Shown here piece after piece: positions 26,234-34,371 of a stretch of DNA of 64,000 nucleotides; positions within the stretch are counted from its first letter, which is position 1; each line of letters starts with the position of its first letter. Source of the stretch: Clostridium felsineum DSM 794 (GTDB lineage: Bacteria > Bacillota > Clostridia > Clostridiales > Clostridiaceae). The notes under the pieces are model-generated. The model searched no databases. It saw only the letters and a list, made by a program, of their open reading frames with translations, and had not been told where the DNA came from. The stretch spans positions 2,480,001-2,544,000 of the forward strand of contig NZ_CP096980.1 in the NCBI RefSeq assembly GCF_002006355.2, read 5' to 3'. The position numbers and the translations under genes were made by a program.

Positions 26234-26611
26234 TCAATCAACCTGTAATAATAACTTCTTAAGATGATTTATAACTTTTTTTCTAAGTCTATAATATGTT
26301 CTTTCCTTTATAAACATTTTATCCTGTATTTCAATAACACTAAAATTTTTTTTATATTTAAGTTCTATATATTTTTGTTCATCTAATGTAAGATTTATTA
26401 TAATTTGTTCTAAATATTTATTTTTGAAATTCATTTCTGCAATCTTTCCTTTTATATTTTGAATTTCTTTCCCATGTTCATTGTTACTAATCATATTTTT
26501 ATATTGATTATAATAACTTAACTTACTATTATAAGCTTGAATATTTATTTTATCTTCATAATAGCTTTTTAGTATTTGCTCAACTTTTTTATCTTCTAAA
26601 GATTTTTTCAT
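26234..26611 (-). CDS. ArpU/sigma-region-4-like transcription regulator
   Basis: 125 residues. A helical N-terminus precedes LTLDEQKYIELKYKKNFSVIEIQDKMFIKERTYYRLRKKV, a sigma-70 region-4-like HTH with the spacing seen in ArpU/RinA-type phage late-gene activators. Those proteins control structural operons of phages and mobile elements. It lies at the upstream end of the secretion cluster, 150 bases ahead of the double-HTH gene. A good AAGGAAGTG site precedes the ATG. Confidence 0.72.
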   Translation of the reverse strand: MKKSLEDKKVEQILKSYYEDKINIQAYNSKLSYYNQYKNMISNNEHGKEIQNIKGKIAEMNFKNKYLEQIIINLTLDEQKYIELKYKKNFSVIEIQDKMFIKERTYYRLRKKVINHLKKLLLQVD

Positions 26612-26783
26612 TCAAAACACTTCCTTTTTTTATCTCATATTCCTTTTAATGTATGTAACTTACAATCAACATTATATCTATTTTATTTATTTTGTGCAAC
26701 ACTTTTTTTATATTTTTTCCATTTTTTAATAATATTTATGTTAAAATTTATATAGAAATTCACTTGAGTTTAGGAGACAAGTT

Positions 26784-27194
26784 ATGGATAATAAGTTATT
26801 AAAAATGGAAACTGAAACCTTTGGACAATATATAAAGAGAGTGCGTGAACTTAGAGGATATTCTCAAAGAAAACTTTCAACCCTAAGTTCACTAAGCAAT
26901 ACAACTATTTGCAGAATAGAAAAAGGATCTGAAAACGGAATTGAAAATCCGGATATGGATACTGTTATTAAATTAGCAGAAGGATTAAAACTAGATAAGG
27001 AAATTTTATTAATTGCAGCTGGTTATCTTGATGAAAAAAAAGTAGATGAACCATTAGATATAAAAGAGTATATTAGAATTTCCCTACAAAAACTAGGTTG
27101 GATAAATTCTTATGATGACATAAACGAAGAAACTATTGACTATGTTGAATTTCTTTTAAAAAAATACGGCAATAAATACAAACAAATTCCTTAA
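26784..27194 (+). CDS. XRE-family transcription regulator
   Basis: 136 residues. The HTH_3 domain is at about 13-70 (TFGQYIKRVRELRGYSQRKLSTLSSLSNTTICRIEKGSEN), and a helical tail presumably dimerises. It is transcribed divergently from the ArpU-like gene, with 172 bases between them holding both promoters. This is the arrangement of a repressor controlling a mobile-element operon. The ATG follows AGGAGA. The gene ends inside a strong hairpin. Confidence 0.88.
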   Translation: MDNKLLKMETETFGQYIKRVRELRGYSQRKLSTLSSLSNTTICRIEKGSENGIENPDMDTVIKLAEGLKLDKEILLIAAGYLDEKKVDEPLDIKEYIRISLQKLGWINSYDDINEETIDYVEFLLKKYGNKYKQIP

Positions 27195-27210
27195 ATTTTA
27201 AGGAATTTGT
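27182..27210. terminator. Two-way terminator overlapping the XRE stop codon
   Basis: Perfect 13-bp arms (27182-27194 and 27198-27210) with a 3-nt loop, flanked by A and T runs. It serves the convergent XRE gene and the hypothetical gene at 27220. Confidence 0.8.
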
Positions 27211-27219
27211 TTTATTAAT

Positions 27220-27564
27220 TTATCTATTTGCCCTTATATGTCTTATTACTTTTTCTTCCCTTTCATTTTCTAAGTCTATTAATTTAATTAAGTTTGTCTT
27301 TAACTCAGGATTAACTTTTAAAATACCTTTTACAATTTCCTCCTCCAAATAATCATATTTAGATATTAAATTTTTAAATTCCAGCCAATTTAGTTTTTCT
27401 AAAACCTCATTTAAACTCTTATACTCAAAAAAACTTCTACTATCTTCAAATCTGTTTTTAATACCTTCCTTTAAAATATCAAAAGCTTCCTCCTCTATGT
27501 AATTTCCACTAAATATTACCATCTCAATATAATCTACCACCTCCAGTATTTCATTATTACTCAA
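27220..27564 (-). CDS. Hypothetical protein, probably a frameshifted or slippage-expressed gene
   Basis: The open frame begins at a TTG (27564) with a weak site and encodes 114 mostly helical, acidic residues. The better start is an ATG at 27632 with GGGG 8 bases upstream, but it is one base out of frame. A run of nine A right after the second codon (27619-27627) would restore one 137-residue protein if it held ten A. The gene may therefore be phase-variable, expressed by slippage, or broken. No family was recognised. It converges on the XRE gene and probably marks the edge of the secretion block. Confidence 0.55.
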   Translation of the reverse strand: MSNNEILEVVDYIEMVIFSGNYIEEEAFDILKEGIKNRFEDSRSFFEYKSLNEVLEKLNWLEFKNLISKYDYLEEEIVKGILKVNPELKTNLIKLIDLENEREEKVIRHIRANR

Positions 27565-27734
27565 ATATCCTATTGATTTTTGAATTTCCTTTTTAACTTT
27601 AGAAAATAAAAAAGAAAATTTTTTTTTGACATAAAATCGTCCCCTTTTTTTAATTTATATACATTTTTCATAATATCACTTATAATATGAATTTATCGTC
27701 TTTTTTACGACAATTAACCGCTTAATATATGACA

Positions 27735-27770
27735 AAATACAGTTGAAAAAGTATATATCAACTGTATTTT
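27735..27770 (-). terminator. Terminator of the D,D-carboxypeptidase gene
   Basis: About 11-bp arms, AATACAGTTGA and TCAACTGTATT, with a 13-nt loop, 8 bases past the stop codon; T-rich on the minus strand. Confidence 0.7.
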
Positions 27771-27777
27771 AAATTTT

Positions 27778-28833
27778 TTATTTGGTTAGGATATTTCCTA
27801 ATAAATAATTTTTATATACACATTTATTATCACAATATACCTCAATTCTCCCTATCATTCCTGTATTTGATATTGGTCCTTTTATATCCTTTGATACTAT
27901 TATCTTCTTAGAATATACTTTATCCTTACTACAAGGGATATATATATCATAAGGTGATGCGAGCTTTAGTTTGTTTTCTCCTTTTAGTATATTCTTGCTG
28001 TATACTATCTCACCTTTTGATACTAATTTTTTATATTCATAGTTTTTCTTAACATAATCATACATTCTCTTAGTTTCTTTCCACCTTGGAGTACAATTAA
28101 GGACTACAAATATAACATCATGACCGTTCATCTTTACCGATGTAACTAAGCACTTTCCAGCTTTCCCTGTAAATCCTGTCTTAACACCATCTGCCCCAGG
28201 TATTTGATACAATATTTTGTTTATATTATGATAACTTCTTGTGAAACTATATTGCCCAGCAGTTACATCCTTTGTACTAACAATATCATTAAATACCTTA
28301 TTCTCCTTTGCAACAGAAGTTATAAATGCAAGATCATATGCTGTACAATAATGTAAATCTTTATCTAATCCATGTGGGGTTTGAAAGTGACTATTAAATG
28401 CTCCTATTTTTACAGCATATTCATTCATTAAATCAGCAAATTTTTCTGTACTGCCTGCTATACCTTCTGCAATACAGATAGCCGCGTCATTTCCTGATCT
28501 TAGCATAAGTCCATATAAAAGCTCTCTTAAAGTTATCTCTTCTCCTGATTTATACCCTACCTTTGATCCTCTTATTGAAGCTGCTCTTTTTGATACTGTA
28601 AATTTCTTATCCAAGTTTCCATACTTAATTGCTACCAAAGAAGTCATTATTTTTGTGGTACTAGCCATTGGAACTATCATATCTGCATTTTTCTCATATA
28701 AACGCATTTTAGTACTGCTATCCATTGCTATAGCGCAGGTTGCATTTAAATTTAGTTTATCTGCTTTAACAAAATTCACTGGCATAAATAATACTATAAT
28801 TAGAGCTAAAGCTATACTTCTATATATCTTCAT
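27778..28833 (-). CDS. D-alanyl-D-alanine carboxypeptidase (peptidase S11), paralogue
   Basis: About 351 residues: signal peptide, then the penicillin-binding motifs SxxK (STTKIM near residue 60), SGN (LRSGNDAAI) and KTG (DGVKTGFTGKAG). It trims the terminal D-Ala from wall pentapeptides outside the membrane. The C-terminal beta domain is present. The ATG at 28833 follows AAGGTG. It is a second S11 enzyme, distinct from the dacF gene at 34372. The neighbouring DUF2953 and gerW genes are sporulation-related, so a spore-cortex role is possible. Confidence 0.9.
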   Translation of the reverse strand: MKIYRSIALALIIVLFMPVNFVKADKLNLNATCAIAMDSSTKMRLYEKNADMIVPMASTTKIMTSLVAIKYGNLDKKFTVSKRAASIRGSKVGYKSGEEITLRELLYGLMLRSGNDAAICIAEGIAGSTEKFADLMNEYAVKIGAFNSHFQTPHGLDKDLHYCTAYDLAFITSVAKENKVFNDIVSTKDVTAGQYSFTRSYHNINKILYQIPGADGVKTGFTGKAGKCLVTSVKMNGHDVIFVVLNCTPRWKETKRMYDYVKKNYEYKKLVSKGEIVYSKNILKGENKLKLASPYDIYIPCSKDKVYSKKIIVSKDIKGPISNTGMIGRIEVYCDNKCVYKNYLLGNILTK

Positions 28834-28962
28834 GAAAATCACCTTACTTTATTATTATTTCTCAAAGTTATTTTGTCTATTTACAAATTAAATATTCCTT
28901 TCATTATAAAAAGTATATATGTGGTTAGAATATATAATATTATCCTTATGTGGAGGTATATT

Positions 28963-29490
28963 ATGTTTTTAATCATCATATTTTTTCTCCTTTTAGTAAG
29001 TTTAATTCCTTTTCCAATAAAAATTTATCTTCTATATTTTGATGGAAAATACTCTATTTTTATATATGGAAAGAAATTAAAATTTACAGTTAGAAGAACT
29101 GAAAGAAAAATAAAATACAATTTTGATACACTAAAGTACATTTCAAAATATAAACACAAATTTCTTAAATATAATTCAAAAGTGAAATTAACTATGGGAA
29201 TTGGACTAGACGATGCAGCATATACTGCTCTTTCTTTTGGTTTAATGAGCTCTTTAGGATCAACACTTTATGATTTATTAGACATAGGTTTCAATGTTAA
29301 AGATTACAACTATAAGGTAATTCCATTTTTCAAAAAGAAAATCTTTAAAATTGAATTTGAAAGTATATTTTGGATAAGTGCAGCAAAAACTATCTATAAT
29401 TTATTTATTCTAATTTTTGTATTATCAAAACTACATATCAAAACAATGATTAGAAAATTTAAAAATAAAGGGAGTGTACATTATGGATAA
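28963..29490 (+). CDS. DUF2953-domain membrane protein
   Basis: About 175 residues. A hydrophobic N-terminal helix, a beta-rich middle (VKLTMGIGLDDAAYTALSFGLMSSL) and a C-terminal hydrophobic segment match DUF2953 proteins, which precede ytfJ/gerW in many spore formers. The ATG at 28963 follows GGAGG with proper spacing; the upstream 30 codons of open frame lack a site. The stop overlaps the next gene's start by 8 bases. The biochemical role is unknown. Confidence 0.78.
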   Translation: MFLIIIFFLLLVSLIPFPIKIYLLYFDGKYSIFIYGKKLKFTVRRTERKIKYNFDTLKYISKYKHKFLKYNSKVKLTMGIGLDDAAYTALSFGLMSSLGSTLYDLLDIGFNVKDYNYKVIPFFKKKIFKIEFESIFWISAAKTIYNLFILIFVLSKLHIKTMIRKFKNKGSVHYG

Positions 29491-29944
29491 TAATCCAATT
29501 GAAAGTTTTATGAAAACCACTATGGAAAACATAAAGGGAATGATAGATGTAAATACCATAGTAGGTGAACCTATAAAAAATACTGATGGGAGTTTAATAA
29601 TTCCTATTTCTAAAGTTTCCTTTGGGTTTGCTTCAGGTGGAAGTGAATTCAATAATCATGAAAATTCAACAGATATTAAAAATGTTTATCCTTTTGGTGG
29701 TGGTGCTGGTGCTGGAGTGTCCTTAAAACCTATAGCTTTTTTAGTTATAAAAGAGGATTCTATAAGGCTCCTACCTTTAAATGCTGAAAATACTTATGAA
29801 AAAGTAGTAGATATGCTACCTCAACTTTTAGAAATGTGTAAAGGCTTTTCTCATAAATCAAAAAAAGATAAATGTTGCAATAAAGAGAAAAAAAATGATT
29901 CACCTGAGGAAAAAACTGAACCTAATGAAAAAGAAGAGGAATAA
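29483..29944 (+). CDS. gerW: GerW/YtfJ-family sporulation protein
   Basis: About 153 residues. The family signature is clear: NPIESFMKTTMENIKGMID, then VGEPI, IIPISKVSFGFASGGSEF and a Gly-rich FGGGAGAGVSLKPIAFLVI block. The C-terminus is Lys/Glu-rich. In Bacillus, YtfJ (GerW) is made in the forespore and is needed for normal germination. The ATG at 29483 has GGGAG upstream; the GTG three codons earlier overlaps that site. It is coupled to the DUF2953 gene and followed immediately by an IS1182 element. Confidence 0.9.
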   Translation: MDNNPIESFMKTTMENIKGMIDVNTIVGEPIKNTDGSLIIPISKVSFGFASGGSEFNNHENSTDIKNVYPFGGGAGAGVSLKPIAFLVIKEDSIRLLPLNAENTYEKVVDMLPQLLEMCKGFSHKSKKDKCCNKEKKNDSPEEKTEPNEKEEE

Positions 29945-29949
29945 AAAAA

Positions 29950-31814
29950 GGGGCTGTTGCAAAACTAAAAAATAGTTTTGCAATAGCTCCTTTGTTGTAT
30001 ATAAAAAATGTGAGTTCCGAAGAACTCACATTGATTGTATAATTAAATTATGAACGTAACTAAATTATACACAAAAAATTATAATCAATTTAATGATAAT
30101 TTGCAACTTATATTACCATTAAATTTAGAAAACTTAATACCAGAAGATGATTCGGTTCGTTTGCTAAGCTATTTGTTGGAGGGATTAAATTATAAAAAAT
30201 TGTACAAGGCGTATTCTTCCGTAGGAAGAAAATCAGCAGTTGAACCCAAAATCATGTTCAAAATAATATCTTATGCTTATTCTCAAAATATTTATTCAAG
30301 TAGAAAGATAGAAAAAGCATGCAAAAGAGATATAAATTTCAAATGGCTACTTCAAGGCTTTAAAGCACCTGATCACGCTACTATAAGTAGATTTCGAAAA
30401 AAATATCTTTCAAATGAAGTGATTGAAGATTTATTTTATCAACAAGTTAACTATTTAGCTAAAGAAAAAGAATTATTATTTGAAAATGTATTTATCGATG
30501 GTACTAAAATTGAGGCAAATGCCAACCGATATACTTTTGTTTGGAAGAAAGCTATTTATAAAAATGAAGGTAAGATGTTTGATAAAATTATTGCTCTTGT
30601 TAAAACCATTAATCTTGAAAGATTAATGAAATTCACTATTGAGAGAGAAACTTTGATTGATGATATAAACAAAATTCTTCAATGGCTTTTATTTGAAAAA
30701 GAAAAAAGAAATATAGAGTTTGTTCATGGAATCGGTAAAAGAAAAACTGCAATTCAAAAGTGGATAGAACAACTATCACAATATAAAGAAAGACAAGAAA
30801 AATATAATTTAAGTAAGAAAATATTTTCAAAAAGAAATAGCTATTCTAAAACTGATACTGATGCAACTTTCATGCATATGAAAGATGATCATATGAGAAA
30901 TGGTCAATTAAAACCTGCCTATAATGTACAAATAGCAGTTGATAGTGAATATGTAACTGGTGTTGGAGTATTTGATGATAGAAATGATATAGCAACATTA
31001 ATACCAATGATTACTAATATGCAAGAAAAAATTGGTCATAAATATACTAATGTGATTGCAGATTCTGGTTACGAAAGTGAAGAAAACTATTTGTTTTTAG
31101 AGTCTAATAATCAAATACCATATATAAAACCTCAAACTTATGAGAAATGGAAAAAAAGAAGTTTTAAAAACGACATCAGTAAGCGTGAAAATATGAAATA
31201 TGATGTTAAAACAGATACATATATTTGTCATAATAATAGAAAATTATTCCCATCATATATTATTCATAAAAAATCTGCAAGTGGGTATACGTCTGAGGTT
31301 ACTGTTTATGAATGTGAAAATTGCGATAACTGCACTTTGAAATCAAAGTGCACAAAAGCAAAGAATAACCGAAAAATGCAGGTTTCAAAGACTTTTATTA
31401 AAAAGCGTCAAATTTCATACAACAATATCAAAACTGAATTGGGAACTAAATTGAGAATGAACAGATCTATTCAAGTTGAAGGTGCGTTTGGAATTTTAAA
31501 AAGCGACTATGAATTCAAAAGATTTTTAACACGTGGAAAAAATAGTGTAAAAACTGAATTTATTTTGCTTTGTTTTGGATATAACATTAACAAATTACAT
31601 TTAAAAATCCAAAATGAAAGAACTCAAAAGTATCTTCACGAATTAAAAACTATTTCCTAATTATGGAATAATATAGTTAGGTTTATTTTAGTGCGTCAAA
31701 ATCTCATGGAAATTCAAATAATTAATATAGTATTTAAAATATTAGGCAATTTTATAGCTTAAACAAAAAAAGAGCATCGCTCATGATTAATTTTAATCAT
31801 TTTGCGACACTCCC
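29950..31814 (+). mobile_element. IS1182-family insertion sequence, copy 1 (complete)
   Basis: About 1865 bp with imperfect terminal inverted repeats: GGGGCTGTTGCAAAAC at the left and GGGAGTGTCGCAAAAT read from the right. Both ends carry hairpins, such as the GTTGCAAAACTA stem at the left. One full transposase gene is inside. The element separates the converging gerW and scpB genes; the flanks GAGGAATAAAAA (29936-29947) and TTTTTATTCCTC (31815-31826) are perfect inverted repeats of each other. A second copy lies at 42904-44779. Confidence 0.9.
30050..31660 (+). CDS. IS1182-family DDE transposase
   Basis: 536 residues, intact. The N-terminal DUF772-type domain (AVEPKIMFKIISYAYSQNIY, PDHATISRFRKKY) is followed by the DDE catalytic core, with Asp in VFIDGTKIEANANRYTF, Asp in VIADSGYES and Glu in QVEGAFGILKSDYEFKRF. 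A Cys-rich segment (CENCDNCTLKSKC) lies before the last acidic residue, as is usual in this family. It is near-identical to the transposase at 43069-44679, which carries a nonsense codon. Confidence 0.95.
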   Translation: MNVTKLYTKNYNQFNDNLQLILPLNLENLIPEDDSVRLLSYLLEGLNYKKLYKAYSSVGRKSAVEPKIMFKIISYAYSQNIYSSRKIEKACKRDINFKWLLQGFKAPDHATISRFRKKYLSNEVIEDLFYQQVNYLAKEKELLFENVFIDGTKIEANANRYTFVWKKAIYKNEGKMFDKIIALVKTINLERLMKFTIERETLIDDINKILQWLLFEKEKRNIEFVHGIGKRKTAIQKWIEQLSQYKERQEKYNLSKKIFSKRNSYSKTDTDATFMHMKDDHMRNGQLKPAYNVQIAVDSEYVTGVGVFDDRNDIATLIPMITNMQEKIGHKYTNVIADSGYESEENYLFLESNNQIPYIKPQTYEKWKKRSFKNDISKRENMKYDVKTDTYICHNNRKLFPSYIIHKKSASGYTSEVTVYECENCDNCTLKSKCTKAKNNRKMQVSKTFIKKRQISYNNIKTELGTKLRMNRSIQVEGAFGILKSDYEFKRFLTRGKNSVKTEFILLCFGYNINKLHLKIQNERTQKYLHELKTIS

Positions 31815-31817
31815 TTT

Positions 31818-32402
31818 TTATTCCTCTTTTTCAACAGCAACATCATCCAAAATTTCTTCCATAGGTGGAAGCTCTTCTATATTCCCTAAATTAAAATTTC
31901 TTAAAAATTCATCTGTTGTCTCATATAATATTGGCCTGCCAGGTACATCTAACCGTCCACATTCTTGTATGAGTTTTTTTTCTTGAAGTGTTAATATTGC
32001 TCTATCACTTTTAACTCCTCTTATTTCATCCACATCTATTCTAGTTATAGGCTGCTTATATGATATAATCGCAAGCGTTTCAAGAGCCGCTTGCGATAAT
32101 GCCTGCCTTGTATTAGTTTTCAAAAGTTTTCTCACGTATTCACTATTTTCATTTTTAGTTACTAGTTGATATGAATCATTAATATTTATTAATTTTATAC
32201 CTCTAAAATTTTTGCTATATTTAATTATCATATCTTCTAAAATTTCTTGTGTCTGTTTTATGCTGCATTCTAATATGGCTGATATTTGTTTTAACTTAAG
32301 AGGTTCACCACTTACAAATAGTAATGATTCTATTATGGATTCGTAAAGTTCTTCTTTAGAAACTCCATTTATCTCAAGCTGCCTTTCATTTATTTTATTC
32401 AA
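31818..32402 (-). CDS. scpB: Segregation and condensation protein B
   Basis: 194 residues with two winged-helix domains, including the family motif TRQALSQAALETLAIISYKQPITR followed by DEIRGVKSDRAILTL. ScpB binds ScpA and SMC in the condensin complex that compacts and separates chromosomes. The TTG start overlaps scpA by 8 bases. The stop codon lies at the very edge of the IS1182 element, which has removed any original downstream terminator loop. Confidence 0.95.
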   Translation of the reverse strand: MNKINERQLEINGVSKEELYESIIESLLFVSGEPLKLKQISAILECSIKQTQEILEDMIIKYSKNFRGIKLININDSYQLVTKNENSEYVRKLLKTNTRQALSQAALETLAIISYKQPITRIDVDEIRGVKSDRAILTLQEKKLIQECGRLDVPGRPILYETTDEFLRNFNLGNIEELPPMEEILDDVAVEKEE

Positions 32403-33141
32403 CTTCTCTCGTCTCCTCTATGTATATATCTTTGAAGTTATTTGCTTGATATACTTTTATATCTTTAAGCTTTATTAATTCTAAAAGTGCTAAAAATGTT
32501 ACCACCACTTCTATTTTATTTGAACACTTATTAATTATCCTTGAAAAATACATTTGTCTATTTAATCTTATAGCTGCACTTATTTCATCCATCTTATCTT
32601 CAATTTTATAAGCGTCTGGTGCTATCTTGTCTGGAAGGCTATTATTTGTATTTATTCTACTTCTGTACATATCTATAAGCTTTTCAAACAACTTGTACAT
32701 ATCAAGAAGTGTAATTCCTTTAAGTATATCTGCATTATTTACTTCTTCAGTATCATCTATTATTTCTGGCTTCTTTGAAAAAACCTCTCCATATCCAAGT
32801 TCTCTATTTTTCAAAAATTCTGCTGCAGCTTTAAATTTCTTATATTCAACCAATTTTGAAACAAGTTCTTTAGTCGGATCATTTTCTTCCTTTTCTTCTT
32901 CCTCATTTTTAGCTTTAGGGAGAAGATATTTAGACTTTATCTCTATTAAAGTAGCTGCCATAACTATAAACTCAGAGGTTATTTCAAGATCCATCTCTTT
33001 CATTTCATTTAAATATTGAATATACTGATTAGTTATATCAAATATTTTTATTTCATATATATTCATTTTATTTTTCTTTATTAAATGTAGAAGGAGATCA
33101 AAGGGTCCTTGAAAATTATCTATATTTATGTTCAATGTCAT
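32395..33141 (-). CDS. scpA: Segregation and condensation protein A
   Basis: 248 residues. The kleisin N-terminus FQGPFDLLLHLIKKNKMNIYEI and the C-terminal winged helix (VVTFLALLELIKL) are clear. ScpA bridges SMC heads and recruits ScpB. The start overlaps the tRNA nucleotidyltransferase gene by 26 bases and has its own GGGAGAG site, giving a coupled cca-scpA-scpB operon. Confidence 0.95.
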   Translation of the reverse strand: MTLNINIDNFQGPFDLLLHLIKKNKMNIYEIKIFDITNQYIQYLNEMKEMDLEITSEFIVMAATLIEIKSKYLLPKAKNEEEEKEENDPTKELVSKLVEYKKFKAAAEFLKNRELGYGEVFSKKPEIIDDTEEVNNADILKGITLLDMYKLFEKLIDMYRSRINTNNSLPDKIAPDAYKIEDKMDEISAAIRLNRQMYFSRIINKCSNKIEVVVTFLALLELIKLKDIKVYQANNFKDIYIEETREVE

Positions 33142-34297
33142 ACAAAATCTCTCCCATATTTTTTGTTGAATAATTAAAATTTATAAGCATATTTAAATTT
33201 CTTCTTAAAATATTTTCCTTAATTACCCCTATTATTTTTCCATCACTTTGTATAATTTTTTTTATTTCTTCTCCTCCCATTACTTTATGGAATTTCACAA
33301 TATTGTTTACATAATTATGTATCTTATATTCTATATTTTTATTCCAAGAAAAAAGCATAAGTTCATATTTTGTCATTCCTTTAAGTACAACATATATATC
33401 ATAGTTGTTTTGAGCTTTTAAAAGACCTTCTTCTACCTTTTTTCTATTTAAAACAAATTTTCTTATAGGATTTAAAAGTTCTTTATTTAAAAAAGAATTT
33501 TTAATAAGCGCTTTATTTAATCTTTTATCTTTTGAACAATAAATCATATTTAAAAACTTTTCATTTTGATTAGAATTAAGTACATTTTTTCCAAGTGCAT
33601 TAAAATCCAAAGCTATAATGCCATACTTGCAGCATTTTCTTAACATTTCAACCCATTTATCTTCACCACAAATTAAATACAACTCTTTTACATATCTTTC
33701 AACACTTATCGTATCTAATATATTTTTCTCAATAAGCTCTTCAAATATAAAATCATCCACTATCTTAAAATCATATCTAACACTATATTTAATAGCTCTA
33801 AATATTCTTGTACAGTCCTCTTTATAAGAATTTTTGTGTATAGATTTTATAATCTTATTATTTATATTATTTATACCCTCATAAATATCTATAATTTCAT
33901 CCTCTATAATATCATAAGCTAAAGCATTCACCGTAAAGTCTCTTCTATAAATATCATCAATTATAGTTGCAGGTTCAACTATAGGCAGCATACCATCCTG
34001 TAAGTATGTTTCCTTTCTGCATCTTATTAAATCTACATTAACATTATTATTAAAATATAACGTTGCTGTTTGAAACTTTTCATAATAAACATAATCTTTT
34101 AATGACTTTAAGGATTTTATTATACTTAATGGATTTTCTTCTATACACAAATCAATGTCTTTGGTTTTCACCTTAAGTATAGAATCTCTAACAGCCCCAC
34201 CAATTATATAAGCTTTAATCTTCTTGCATATGCATGCATTTTTTATATCCTCTAAAGCACTTATTTCATTTTCATTAAAGCCTTTATATATATTCAA
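33116..34297 (-). CDS. cca: CCA tRNA nucleotidyltransferase / poly(A) polymerase family
   Basis: 393 residues. The class II nucleotidyltransferase core is present: GGAVRDSIL, then KTKDIDLCI with the catalytic Asp pair, and RRDFTVNALAYD. The RNA-binding region is in the C-terminal half. The enzyme adds or repairs the CCA end of tRNA; the same fold includes bacterial poly(A) polymerases, which cannot be excluded by eye. The start is TTG with AAAGGGATG upstream. Confidence 0.85.
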   Translation of the reverse strand: MNIYKGFNENEISALEDIKNACICKKIKAYIIGGAVRDSILKVKTKDIDLCIEENPLSIIKSLKSLKDYVYYEKFQTATLYFNNNVNVDLIRCRKETYLQDGMLPIVEPATIIDDIYRRDFTVNALAYDIIEDEIIDIYEGINNINNKIIKSIHKNSYKEDCTRIFRAIKYSVRYDFKIVDDFIFEELIEKNILDTISVERYVKELYLICGEDKWVEMLRKCCKYGIIALDFNALGKNVLNSNQNEKFLNMIYCSKDKRLNKALIKNSFLNKELLNPIRKFVLNRKKVEEGLLKAQNNYDIYVVLKGMTKYELMLFSWNKNIEYKIHNYVNNIVKFHKVMGGEEIKKIIQSDGKIIGVIKENILRRNLNMLINFNYSTKNMGEILYDIEHKYR

Positions 34298-34320
34298 ATA
34301 AATACATCCCTTTATCTATA

Positions 34321-34361
34321 AAATAAACTGTAAAGCCATTAAAATAGTTTTACAGTTTATT
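34321..34361 (-). terminator. Terminator downstream of dacF
   Basis: Perfect 14-bp arms (34321-34334 and 34348-34361), located 11 bases after the dacF stop, flanked by A/T runs. Confidence 0.8.
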
Positions 34362-34371
34362 TTATCATACT

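Noticed and set aside
2835..27194. Integrative conjugative element
   Set aside because: No integrase, relaxase, attachment repeats or replication gene were found in this block; I call it a secretion/pilus locus instead.
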